DNA of 64,000 nt, taken from contig JAEWRC010000051.1 in the NCBI GenBank assembly GCA_023460175.1, positions 36,155 to 100,154 on the forward strand, in the 5' to 3' direction. The position numbers and the translations under genes are program-made. Shown here piece after piece: positions 25,307 through 33,612 of this stretch. Every line of letters starts with the position of its first letter. Position 1 is the stretch's first letter. The notes beneath the pieces were generated by a model. That model saw only the letters and a program-made list of their open reading frames with translations, did no database searches and had not been told where the DNA came from. The DNA is from Actinomycetes bacterium. GTDB taxonomy: Bacteria > Actinomycetota > Actinomycetes > Mycobacteriales > Mycobacteriaceae.

Positions 25307-26439
25307 AGGCGGTCAGTTGCCGGGAGGCGACGCTGTCGGTGATCGACCTCCCGGCGCCGCATCCGGCGCCGGGGCAGCTACTGCTGAACGTGTTGCGGTG
25401 CGGGATCTGCGGTTCGGATCTGCATGCCAAGGATCATGCCCACGAGTTGGCCGAGGTGATGACGGCCGTCGGGGTCACGGACGCGGTGGCCCCCGACAAG
25501 TCGGTGGTCTTCGGTCACGAGTTCTGCGGCGAGGTGGCCGAACGGGGCCGGGGCGCGACCAGACGGTTCAAGACCGGCACCACAGTCGTGTCGTTCCCGC
25601 TGCTGCGCGCGGGCGACGGCGTGCACCTGACCGGGCTGTCCCCGGCCGCACCCGGCGCGTACGCCGAGCAGGTGCTGGCCGAGGCCGCGATGAGTTTTGT
25701 GGTGCCCAACGGGCTGGCTCCCGACATCGCCGCACTGACCGAGCCCATGGCTGTGGCGCTGCACGCCGTGCGGCGCAGCGACATCACCCGCCGCGACACC
25801 GCCGTTGTGATCGGCTGCGGCCCTGTGGGTCTGGCGATCATCTGCCATCTCAAGGCCCAGGGTGTCGAGACGATCGTCGCCAGCGACCTGTCCCCAGGAC
25901 GACGGGAGTTGGCTCGACGGTGCGGTGCCTCGCTGGTCATCGATCCGGCGGAGGACTCACCGTATGCGGCGGCGCCGGGCCTGACCTCGGGCACCGACCT
26001 CTATGAGATGGGCATGAGCACGATGGAGAAGCTGCGCCGGATCCCCGGTTGGGTACCGCTGTACCGCATTGCCGAGAAACTGGGTGCCACCGCGCCCAAA
26101 CGCCCGGTGATCTTCGAGTGCGTCGGTAACCCGGGCATGATCGACTCGATCCTGGCTGCGGCGCCGTTCAACTCGCGCGTCGTCGTCGCCGGAGTGTGCA
26201 TGGGCACCGACCGGTTGCGGCCGACGTTGGCGAACGCCAAGGAAATCGACCTGCGATTCGTCTTCGCCTACACGCCCCTGGAGTTCCGCGACACCCTGCA
26301 CCTACTGGCCGACGGCAAGGTCGACGCCTCGCCCCTGATCACCGACACCGTAGGTCTGCAGGACGTGGCCGCCGTGTTCTCAGCGCTGGGCTCCCCCGGC
26401 GATCAGGCCAAGGTGCTGATCGACCCGTCCCGGCGCTGA
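25303..26439 (+). CDS. zinc-dependent alcohol dehydrogenase (MDR family)
   Basis: 378 residues, starting on ATGA overlap with the ThDP enzyme. Catalytic zinc ligands are C37-type in RCGICGSDLH and the GHEFCGE motif; Rossmann motif VIGCGPVGLAIICHL. The four-Cys structural-zinc loop of classical alcohol dehydrogenases is missing (the segment reads LLRAGDGVHLTG), and an extra segment (MGMSTMEKLRRIPGWVPLYR) is inserted after the Rossmann domain. It may oxidise a hydroxyketone or alcohol made by the adjacent carboligase. Confidence 0.87.
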   Translation: MKAVSCREATLSVIDLPAPHPAPGQLLLNVLRCGICGSDLHAKDHAHELAEVMTAVGVTDAVAPDKSVVFGHEFCGEVAERGRGATRRFKTGTTVVSFPLLRAGDGVHLTGLSPAAPGAYAEQVLAEAAMSFVVPNGLAPDIAALTEPMAVALHAVRRSDITRRDTAVVIGCGPVGLAIICHLKAQGVETIVASDLSPGRRELARRCGASLVIDPAEDSPYAAAPGLTSGTDLYEMGMSTMEKLRRIPGWVPLYRIAEKLGATAPKRPVIFECVGNPGMIDSILAAAPFNSRVVVAGVCMGTDRLRPTLANAKEIDLRFVFAYTPLEFRDTLHLLADGKVDASPLITDTVGLQDVAAVFSALGSPGDQAKVLIDPSRR

Positions 26440-26523
26440 TCCGGCCGGCTGCACCAGCGCGGCATGCGCAGTCATCGAGCACCCTTGCGCCCGCCCGCGG
26501 CGCCGTTGAGGAACACTGCTGGC

Positions 26524-28227
26524 ATGAGCGTCGCCGAGTTCGACTTTGTCATCGTGGGAGCGGGCAGCGCGGGGTGCCTGCTGGCCAATCGGCTCAGCGC
26601 CAATCCCGACCACCGGGTGCTGTTGGTCGAGGCGGGCGGCAAAGACGACTGGTTCTGGATCAAGGTGCCGGTCGGCTATCTGTACACCATCGCCAACCCC
26701 CGCACCGACTGGTGCTTTGCGACCGAGGCCGATCCGGGCCTGGCCGGCCGCAGCATTCACTACGCGCGGGGCCGCGTGCTCGGCGGCTGCTCATCGATCA
26801 ACGCCATGATCCACATGCGCGGGCAGGCAAGCGATTACGAATTGTGGGCCCAGGCCACCGGTGACGATCGATGGCTGTGGGACGGTCCCGGCCAGACCCT
26901 GGCCATCTACAAGGAATTGGAAGACTACTTCGGCGGGGCCGACGAGTGGCACGGCGCGGCTGGGGAGATTCCCGTCGAGCGGCCCCGGGTGCGGTGGAAG
27001 ATCCTGGACGCCTGGCAGGCCGCGGCCGCCCAGACCGGCATCGCCCCCATCGAGGAGTTCAACCGGGGTGACAACGCCGGCAGCGCGTACTTTCACGTCA
27101 ACCAGCGGCGCGGCCGTCGCTGGTCGATGGCCGACGCGTTCCTGCATCCCATCGCCCACCGACCCAATCTCACGGTCTACACCCAAACCCAGGCGCTGCG
27201 GCTGCTGATGGACGACCAGGTCCGCGACGATCAGCGCCGCGGCGCCTGGACCACGGCCGCCCACCGCGCCTCCGGGGTGCGCCTGCTCAAGGACGGTCGC
27301 ACTGTCGATGTCCACGCCCGCCGCGAGGTGATCCTGACCGCCGGAGCCATCGGTTCGCCGCATCTCATGCAGGTCTCGGGCCTGGGCCCGGCCGGGCTGC
27401 TCGCCCAGCATCAGGTGCCGATCACCGTGGACCTCCCCGGGGTCGGTGAGAACCTCCAGGACCACCTGCAGTTGCGGACGATCTACCGCGTGGGCGGCGC
27501 GCGGACCGTCAACACGCTGTACCGCAACTGGATCACCCGTGGCGGCATGGGCCTGCAATACCTGCTGATGCGATCGGGCCCCCTGACCATGCCGCCGTCG
27601 ACGCTGGGGGCCTTCGCCAAGAGCGACCCCGCGCTGGCCAGTCCTGATCTGGAGTGGCACGTGCAGCCGCTGTCGTTGCCGAAGTTCGGCGAACCGCTGG
27701 ATCGGTTCGCGGCCATCACCCCCTCGGTCTGCAACCTGCGGCCCAGCTCGCGTGGCCACGTGCGCCTGGCCGACGCGGACCCGCTGACCAACCCGAAGAT
27801 CCTGTGCAACTACCTGTCCACGGACAGCGACCGTCAGATCGCCGTGCGGGGCTTGCGGATGACCCGGCAGATCATGGCGGCACCGGCCATGGCGCGGCAC
27901 CGCCCCGAGGAGCTGCTTCCCGGCCCGCAACTGGTGAGCGACGAAGATCTGCAACAGGCGGCCAGCGAACTGGGTACCACCATCTTCCACCCGGTGGGCA
28001 CCTGCGCGATGGGAGCCTTTGACGCACACGGCCTTCCGCGTTCGGCCGACACCGTGCTCGACACCGAGTGCCGCGTGCACCGCGTCGCCGGCCTGCGCGT
28101 CGCCGATGCTTCGGCGATGCCCACCATCACGTCCGGCAACACCAACGCACCGGTCATGCTCATCGCCGAGCGTGCTGCCCGGGCGATCCTGGGCTCTACA
28201 GCCCGGACGGCACGACCTTGCCGTTGA
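26524..28227 (+). CDS. GMC family FAD oxidoreductase
   Basis: 567 residues from ATG 26524. FAD-binding motif VIVGAGSAGCLLANRLS, GMC signature GRVLGGCSSINAMIHMRG, and the C-terminal active-site region HPVGTCAMG and NTNAPVMLIAERAARAIL with the conserved His/Asn. This is choline-dehydrogenase/alcohol-oxidase-like and likely oxidises an alcohol to aldehyde. It follows the zinc dehydrogenase by 84 bases and may belong to the same TetR-controlled unit. Its 3' end overlaps the convergent lipoprotein gene by 32 bases. Confidence 0.88.
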   Translation: MSVAEFDFVIVGAGSAGCLLANRLSANPDHRVLLVEAGGKDDWFWIKVPVGYLYTIANPRTDWCFATEADPGLAGRSIHYARGRVLGGCSSINAMIHMRGQASDYELWAQATGDDRWLWDGPGQTLAIYKELEDYFGGADEWHGAAGEIPVERPRVRWKILDAWQAAAAQTGIAPIEEFNRGDNAGSAYFHVNQRRGRRWSMADAFLHPIAHRPNLTVYTQTQALRLLMDDQVRDDQRRGAWTTAAHRASGVRLLKDGRTVDVHARREVILTAGAIGSPHLMQVSGLGPAGLLAQHQVPITVDLPGVGENLQDHLQLRTIYRVGGARTVNTLYRNWITRGGMGLQYLLMRSGPLTMPPSTLGAFAKSDPALASPDLEWHVQPLSLPKFGEPLDRFAAITPSVCNLRPSSRGHVRLADADPLTNPKILCNYLSTDSDRQIAVRGLRMTRQIMAAPAMARHRPEELLPGPQLVSDEDLQQAASELGTTIFHPVGTCAMGAFDAHGLPRSADTVLDTECRVHRVAGLRVADASAMPTITSGNTNAPVMLIAERAARAILGSTARTARPCR

Positions 28228-28804
28228 CCGTCACCGCGACGTGGCCGGTCTTCGGGTCGAACGCGACCTGACCGTGGTCGAAGTTCTGCACCAGCAGATC
28301 GCCGACGGCGTGCTCGTCGCTGGTCGGGGCACCCAGCGGGCCCATTGAGCCGTTGTCGCCGAGGTCGTCAGGAACGCCATCCGCGTCACGTTCGACATTC
28401 CACGCCTCGCGGATCTTGCCCCAGGTGATGTAGCCAGGCGTGCCCGCCTCGCCGTTCACCGCGGTGATCACCCCACCCTGGAACTGCTGGAACAACACAC
28501 CGCGCTCCCGTGCTCCCGCGTTGCGATCACCCGTCAGCGGCTTGCCGAGGGCTTGCTTCTGCTCTTCGGTTGCCGACGCGTACTTGGCGGCGATCGGACC
28601 GGTCAGGGTCACCTCGACGTCGCGCTCCCCGATGAGCTTCACCTCGGTGGGCTGATCCGGGGCTTCCTCAACAGTGGTGGACACCAACCCGACCTGCGGC
28701 GGCGCCGACGCGTCGACGTTCTCGCCGGTGCTGCAGCTCGCGGTGATCAGCGCGGCGGCCGCCAGGCCGACGACTGCCTTGTGGCGGTATGCGGTCGCCC
28801 TCAT
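28196..28804 (-). CDS. LGFP-repeat lipoprotein
   Basis: 202 residues from ATG 28804; upstream in-frame extension lacks a signal pattern. Signal peptide with lipobox LITASC (Cys about residue 22). The middle region (LGKPLTGDRNAGARERGVLF, then QGGVITAVNGEAGTPGYITWG) matches LGFP repeats, which are thought to tie corynebacterial and mycobacterial proteins to the cell envelope. A second, degenerate repeat may follow (KIREAWNVERDADGVPDDLG). Confidence 0.78.
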   Translation of the reverse strand: MRATAYRHKAVVGLAAAALITASCSTGENVDASAPPQVGLVSTTVEEAPDQPTEVKLIGERDVEVTLTGPIAAKYASATEEQKQALGKPLTGDRNAGARERGVLFQQFQGGVITAVNGEAGTPGYITWGKIREAWNVERDADGVPDDLGDNGSMGPLGAPTSDEHAVGDLLVQNFDHGQVAFDPKTGHVAVTVNGKVVPSGL

Positions 28805-28985
28805 GGGTTTCCTCTCGCGTGTTGTGATGCTTCGGGGCGAGTGATGTGTTCGATACCTCACCCGGGCCGGACTATAACCGAAGCAGCGCGGTCCCCGGGG
28901 AACAGCCAATCTGCGCAGGTTTCCTGCAGGCAGGCCATCGCCTGGTTATTCTGACGGCATTCGGACCGATCGTGGGGGGTCGTCA

Positions 28986-29828
28986 ATGCCACCAGTCGAT
29001 GAACGACTCCGACGCCTGGCGCTGATCTCCAGGCTCGCCACGACGTTTCCCGAAGATCCAGAGTGGCCGTTTGCCGACCAGCTCAGCAACGAGCACTTCT
29101 GGGCGTACCTGAAGAATGCCCACGACGTCGGCGGCGAGTTGGATGTGCCGGCGGTCTACGAGAACAAAGAAGAAGAGCACTGGGAGCTGATGACCTATGT
29201 GCTCTGTGAAGTCCTTGGTTGGCAGGGAATCTGGGTGTCCGAGGAGCGTCGGCGGCTGGCCAACGTCGATGTGGGTCGCTCGATCTACCTGGGTTGGCCC
29301 TACTACAGCCGCTGGCTGTGGTCCGTCGGCCGCCTGCTCATCGAGAAGAAGCACATCAGCTGGGGTGAGCTGACGGACCGCCTCGCCGAGGTCCAGCAGC
29401 GCTACGCCGGCCTACCGTCCGGCTCGCACCTGGATGCCCAGCCCAAGTTCGAGGGTGACGGCGCCGACGTCGTCCGCAACAAGCACCACCTCCGCGCGCA
29501 GGGCATCGGCGACCCGCAGGTGTTCGCCGGCGAGGCCGGCCCGGCCCGGTTCCACGTCGGGGATGCGGTCGTCGTGCGTGATCTGCCGGCGATGTTCTAC
29601 ACCCGGACACCCGAATACGTGCGCGGCGCGGCCGGGGTCATCGCCGACCTGGCCTACGAGAGTCCGGCCCCCGAAGACGAGACGTGGGACCGCGAGGACG
29701 CCAGGCCCGAGTGGTTCTACATCGTCCGGTTCAAGCAGACCGAGTTGTGGGGTGATTCCTACACCGGTCCGGCCAACGACACTCTGCAGACCGAGATTCC
29801 CGAGCGGTGGCTGGCGCCGGCTGTCTGA
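28986..29828 (+). CDS. nitrile hydratase / thiocyanate hydrolase beta subunit
   Basis: 280 residues. The N-terminal helical part (EDPEWPFADQL, then VYENKEEEHWELMTYVLCEV) and the C-terminal SH3-like part (FHVGDAVVVRDLPAMFYTRT, ending ERWLAP) match the two halves of the nitrile hydratase beta subunit. In thiocyanate hydrolase these halves are separate proteins; here they are fused as in nitrile hydratase. Forms the heterodimer with the metal-bearing alpha subunit 47 bases downstream. Gene order beta-alpha-accessory matches cobalt-type nitrile hydratases. Confidence 0.85.
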   Translation: MPPVDERLRRLALISRLATTFPEDPEWPFADQLSNEHFWAYLKNAHDVGGELDVPAVYENKEEEHWELMTYVLCEVLGWQGIWVSEERRRLANVDVGRSIYLGWPYYSRWLWSVGRLLIEKKHISWGELTDRLAEVQQRYAGLPSGSHLDAQPKFEGDGADVVRNKHHLRAQGIGDPQVFAGEAGPARFHVGDAVVVRDLPAMFYTRTPEYVRGAAGVIADLAYESPAPEDETWDREDARPEWFYIVRFKQTELWGDSYTGPANDTLQTEIPERWLAPAV

Positions 29829-29875
29829 CGGCAACGCATCCCTTCACCGAACCACTACAGCCGCAAGGGAGTTCG

Positions 29876-30577
29876 ATGTCCCACGATCATGATCACGACC
29901 ACGACCGCACCGTCAAACCGATGGTCGACGAGATCACCGACTTCGAAGTCCTCGAGATCGCGCTGCGCGAACTGTGCATCGAAAAGGGCCTGTTCACCGC
30001 GGAACAACACCGGCATTTCACCGAGTTCGCCGAGAATATCGGGTCCACTCCGGCGGCGCAGTTGGTCGCGAAGGCGTGGCTGGACCCGAGTTTCAAGGCC
30101 CTGGCGCTGACCGATCCGATCACCGCGTGCAAGGAAGTCGGCGTCGACTGGCTGGCCCCCACCGGATTCGGCACGCCCAGCGACTTCGTCGCCCTGAAGA
30201 TCCTCGAGGACACCGCCGACGTGCACCACGTCATCGTCTGTGCCCTGTGTTCGTGTTATCCGCGACCGCTGCTGGGCAATTCACCGGAGTGGTACCGGAC
30301 CCCGAACTACCGGCGGCGCATCGTGCGCTGGCCCCGGCAGGTGCTCTCCGAATTCGGGCTGCAGTTGCCGGCGGGCGTCGAGGTGCGCGTCGAGGACTCC
30401 AATCAGAAGCACCGTTTCATGGTGATGCCGATGCGTCCGGACGGCACCGACGGGTGGAGCGAGGAGCAACTCGCCGAGATCCTCACCCGGGACTGCCTGA
30501 TCGGCGTCGCATTGCCCACGCCCGGGGTGACGACCAACGTCATCACCGCCACTCGCCCGGCCGCCAACCCGATATGA
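29876..30577 (+). CDS. nitrile hydratase / thiocyanate hydrolase alpha (metal) subunit
   Basis: 233 residues from ATG 29876, with AAGGGA just upstream. The metal claw reads VCALCSCYPRP: three Cys and one Ser, with the two inner Cys normally oxidised to sulfinic/sulfenic acid. Cobalt enzymes usually have CTLCSC and iron enzymes CSLCSC; Ala at the variable site is unusual. YPRPLLG follows instead of the common YPWPVLG. The N-terminus is His/Asp-rich (MSHDHDHDHD), perhaps for metal capture. Catalyses hydration of nitriles to amides, or of thiocyanate to carbonyl sulfide and ammonia; sequence alone does not decide. Confidence 0.87.
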   Translation: MSHDHDHDHDRTVKPMVDEITDFEVLEIALRELCIEKGLFTAEQHRHFTEFAENIGSTPAAQLVAKAWLDPSFKALALTDPITACKEVGVDWLAPTGFGTPSDFVALKILEDTADVHHVIVCALCSCYPRPLLGNSPEWYRTPNYRRRIVRWPRQVLSEFGLQLPAGVEVRVEDSNQKHRFMVMPMRPDGTDGWSEEQLAEILTRDCLIGVALPTPGVTTNVITATRPAANPI

Positions 30578-30921
30578 ACCCCGACGACCCGATCGGGATG
30601 CTCGAGGAGATCGCCGCGTCGGACCAGACCTGGCCGGCCATGGCCGCCAAATACGGTGTCGACAACGACCTTCCGCCGTGGAAGACCAGTCTCGACGGCC
30701 TCACCGACGCCCTGGACCATGCCGCGTGCACCGAGGGCACACTGACCTTCAAAGAGCGACGCGACGACGAGGACGCCCTGGCGGCCACGCACTACCGGAA
30801 CCTCCCCTATCCGGAGAACCAGCTGATGGCGCTGGCGCATTCGTTGATCTCCCGCGGTGTCGTCGACGAGGACCAGCTCCGCGAACGGCTCGCGGTCATC
30901 CGCGCGAGGTTGGAGTCCTAA
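30574..30921 (+). CDS. nitrile hydratase accessory/activator protein
   Basis: 115 residues starting on the ATGA overlap with the alpha gene. It resembles the N-terminal half of the beta subunit (LTFKERRDDEDALAATHYRN, LPYPENQLMALAHSL) as do the P14K/NhlE-type activators, which deliver cobalt to the alpha subunit and assist cysteine oxidation. Alternatively it could be a small structural subunit as in three-subunit thiocyanate hydrolase. Confidence 0.75.
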   Translation: MNPDDPIGMLEEIAASDQTWPAMAAKYGVDNDLPPWKTSLDGLTDALDHAACTEGTLTFKERRDDEDALAATHYRNLPYPENQLMALAHSLISRGVVDEDQLRERLAVIRARLES

Positions 30922-31046
30922 CCGCCCCGGCACTGCGGTCCCCACCGACATTTCCAGTCAGGCCGATTCCAACCATGGTCTGCGGCGCCGCCACGGCATC
31001 TACTTGGGGTCATCCGTGCTCATCAGCAACCCCCGGAGGCCCCTTC

Positions 31047-32012
31047 ATGATCCGCCACCTAGTGCGCACCGCCCTGACGCTTGCTGTCCTCGGCTCGGCC
31101 GTCGCCTGTGGCGGGGGCGGCGGAGGTGACGACTCGGGCGGCTACACGCTGCGCATCGGCGCCACCTCCACGACCGGCACCCCCGCCGGGTCGTTGGGCT
31201 GGGGCGACAAGGAGGGCATCCTCGCCGAAGAACTCAAGGCGGCCGGCGTCGGCAAGATCGAGTACGCGTTCTTCCAGTCCGGCAGCGATGTCGCGTCGGC
31301 GTTGATCGCCGGTGCCGTCGACGTGGCGGCCATCGGCGACAACCCCGCGCTGCGGGCCCGCAGCCGGGACCCGAAAGTGGTGCTGCTGGCGCTTGATTCG
31401 ATCAACAGCGATGTGTGGCTGGTAGGCGCCAAGGGCGGCCCGACCGACATCCAGGGTCTGGTGGGCAAGGCGGTGACCGCGCCGCAGGGCACGGTCCGCG
31501 ACCGCTCGGCCCGACAGCTCATCGACGCGGCCGGACTCACCGACCAGATCCAGGTGCGCGACGTGCCCACGCCGGAGTCGATCGCCGGCCTGAGCTCGGG
31601 CGAGATCGCCGCCACCTCGGTGAGCGGAGCCAGCGCTTTCGAACTGCAACACAAGGGCTTCCCGCTCATCGACAGCCTGTCCAACCACGGCCTGGGCTAC
31701 GCCGGCGCGACCATCGGCCTGGCTCCGTTCCTCGAGCAGCACCCCGGCTTCGCCGACGCCTGGGCCACGGCCGTCACCGCGGTCAACCGTGACATCCAGG
31801 ACAACTTCGACGCGTACACGGACTGGGTCGCCACGACCGACGGCACCGACGTCGAATTCGTCAGGGAAGCAATCGGTCCCGACGAGTTCAACACCGAACC
31901 GTTCCCGAAGGACGGCGTCGACCAACTCCAGGCCGCCTACGAGTTCCTCGTGGCCGACGGCTCCCTGGAGAACCAGTTCGACGTGCGCGAGTGGGCCGGG
32001 GCCCGGTCATGA
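31047..32012 (+). CDS. ABC transporter substrate-binding lipoprotein (SsuA/TauA-like)
   Basis: 321 residues from ATG 31047 with CGGAGG upstream; the longer frame covers the previous gene. Signal peptide with lipobox GSAVAC followed by a Gly-rich linker. The mature part has the NMT1/SsuA-like periplasmic fold (KEGILAEELKAAGVGKIEY, SGSDVASALIAGAVDVAAIG). These proteins bind sulfonates, taurine, nitrate, thiamine precursors or similar small anions. It overlaps the permease gene by 4 bases. Ligand is unknown; context favours a sulfur or nitrile compound. Confidence 0.85.
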   Translation: MIRHLVRTALTLAVLGSAVACGGGGGGDDSGGYTLRIGATSTTGTPAGSLGWGDKEGILAEELKAAGVGKIEYAFFQSGSDVASALIAGAVDVAAIGDNPALRARSRDPKVVLLALDSINSDVWLVGAKGGPTDIQGLVGKAVTAPQGTVRDRSARQLIDAAGLTDQIQVRDVPTPESIAGLSSGEIAATSVSGASAFELQHKGFPLIDSLSNHGLGYAGATIGLAPFLEQHPGFADAWATAVTAVNRDIQDNFDAYTDWVATTDGTDVEFVREAIGPDEFNTEPFPKDGVDQLQAAYEFLVADGSLENQFDVREWAGARS

Positions 32013-32878
32013 CCGCCGTCGCCACGCAGCCCCGGCTCGAGGCCTCGGCCCCGGAGCTGGTCGACGTCCTCGCCCACCACGGGCGCAGACGGGGCCTCTG
32101 GGCGCGGATCCCGCGTCCGGTGCGCCGGATGGCAAGCCCGCTGCTGATCCTGGCCGCCTGGGGTATCGGCTCGGCGACCGGACTACTCAACGAGGACCTG
32201 TTCCCGCCGCCGTCGGACGTGGCTGTCACGGCCTGGCAGCTGCTGACCGAAGGCCAACTCGCCCTGCACGTGGGCGCTTCGACCACTCGCGTGCTGATCG
32301 GCACCGTTCTGGGCATCACGCTGGGCGTGGTGCTGGCGGTGCTGGCCGGGCTGACCCGCACGGGTGAGGACCTGCTCGACTGGAGCATGCAGATCCTCAA
32401 AGCCGTCCCGAATTTCGCGCTCACTCCCCTGCTCATCATCTGGATGGGGATCGGCGAGGGGCCGAAAATCGTGCTCATCACGCTCGGCGTCGCGATCGCG
32501 ATCTACATCAACACCTACTCCGGTATCCGCGGCGTGGACCAGCAATTGGTGGAGATGGCGCAGACCCTCGAGGCTCGGCGCTCCACGCTGATCACGCAGG
32601 TGATCCTGCCCGGCGCGATGCCGAACTTCCTCATCGGTCTGCGCCTCGGGCTGTCCAGCGCCTGGTTGAGCCTGATCTTCGCCGAGATGATCAACACCAC
32701 CGAGGGCATCGGGTACCTGATGTCGCGCGCTCAGACCAATCTGCAGTTCGACGTCTCGCTACTGGTGATCGTCATCTACGCGGTGCTCGGCATCGCCTCC
32801 TATGCGCTGGTGCGACTACTGGAGCGGCTGCTGTTGTCCTGGCGCAACGGTTTTGCCGGTTTCGAGGGCACGGTATGA
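32009..32878 (+). CDS. ABC transporter permease (SsuC/TauC-like)
   Basis: 289 residues from ATG 32009, overlapping the binding-protein stop. About six transmembrane helices and the EAA-type coupling motif (EMAQTLEARRSTLITQVILP, then GAMPNFLIGLRLGLSSAWLS) of the BPD_transp_1 family. Forms a homodimeric channel with the ATPase encoded next. The start of the protein has a 45-residue cytoplasmic segment before the first helix. Confidence 0.88.
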   Translation: MTAVATQPRLEASAPELVDVLAHHGRRRGLWARIPRPVRRMASPLLILAAWGIGSATGLLNEDLFPPPSDVAVTAWQLLTEGQLALHVGASTTRVLIGTVLGITLGVVLAVLAGLTRTGEDLLDWSMQILKAVPNFALTPLLIIWMGIGEGPKIVLITLGVAIAIYINTYSGIRGVDQQLVEMAQTLEARRSTLITQVILPGAMPNFLIGLRLGLSSAWLSLIFAEMINTTEGIGYLMSRAQTNLQFDVSLLVIVIYAVLGIASYALVRLLERLLLSWRNGFAGFEGTV

Positions 32879-33612
32879 CCGCAGCAGTGGTCCAGGCCCG
32901 CGGGCTGCGGCGCGCCTTCGGCGACCAGCAGGTCCTCGACGACCTCGACCTGGACATCGCCGACGGCGAATTCGTCGCCATGCTGGGCCGTTCCGGTTCC
33001 GGCAAGAGCACGCTGTTGCGGATTCTGGCCGGCCTGGACAAGCAGGCCGACGGCTCGGTGATCGTGCCGCGCTCGCGGGCGGTGGTGTTCCAGAATCCAC
33101 GCCTGCTCCCCTGGCGCCGCGCGCTGGCCAACGTCATCTTCGCCCTGCCCGACGCCGGCCCGGACACGCCGAGCCGGGCCGCCCGCGGGCAGGCCGCACT
33201 CGACGAGGTCGGGCTGGCCGACAAGGCGAAGTCGTGGCCGCTGGCGCTGTCCGGCGGTGAAGCCCAACGTGTTTCGCTGGCGCGGGCGTTGGTCCGCGAA
33301 CCCGACCTGCTGTTGCTCGACGAACCTTTCGGCGCGTTGGATGCCCTCACCCGGCTCAAGATGTACCGCCTGCTGCACGAGTTGTGGGCCCGCCGGCACA
33401 TGGCGGTCCTGCACGTCACCCACGACGTCGACGAGGCGATCCTGCTCGCCGACCGCGTGGTGGTGCTCTCCGACGGCAAGGTGTCGTTGGACCGTCGCGT
33501 CGACCTGCCGTTCCCGCGCAGCCGCGGCGACGACGGTTTCGACGATCTGCGCCGCGTGTTGCTCGCCGAACTGGGTGTGCGGGAGGAGGTCGGGCATGAC
33601 CGCAGTCGGTGA
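32875..33612 (+). CDS. ABC transporter ATP-binding protein (SsuB/TauB-like)
   Basis: 245 residues. Walker A GRSGSGKST, Q-loop FQNPRLLPW, signature LSGGEAQRV, Walker B LLLLDEPFGALD and switch His in VTHDVDEA are all present. Overlaps the permease gene by 4 bases and the following flavoprotein gene by 17, tying transporter and redox enzyme into one transcript. Confidence 0.9.
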   Translation: MTAAVVQARGLRRAFGDQQVLDDLDLDIADGEFVAMLGRSGSGKSTLLRILAGLDKQADGSVIVPRSRAVVFQNPRLLPWRRALANVIFALPDAGPDTPSRAARGQAALDEVGLADKAKSWPLALSGGEAQRVSLARALVREPDLLLLDEPFGALDALTRLKMYRLLHELWARRHMAVLHVTHDVDEAILLADRVVVLSDGKVSLDRRVDLPFPRSRGDDGFDDLRRVLLAELGVREEVGHDRSR

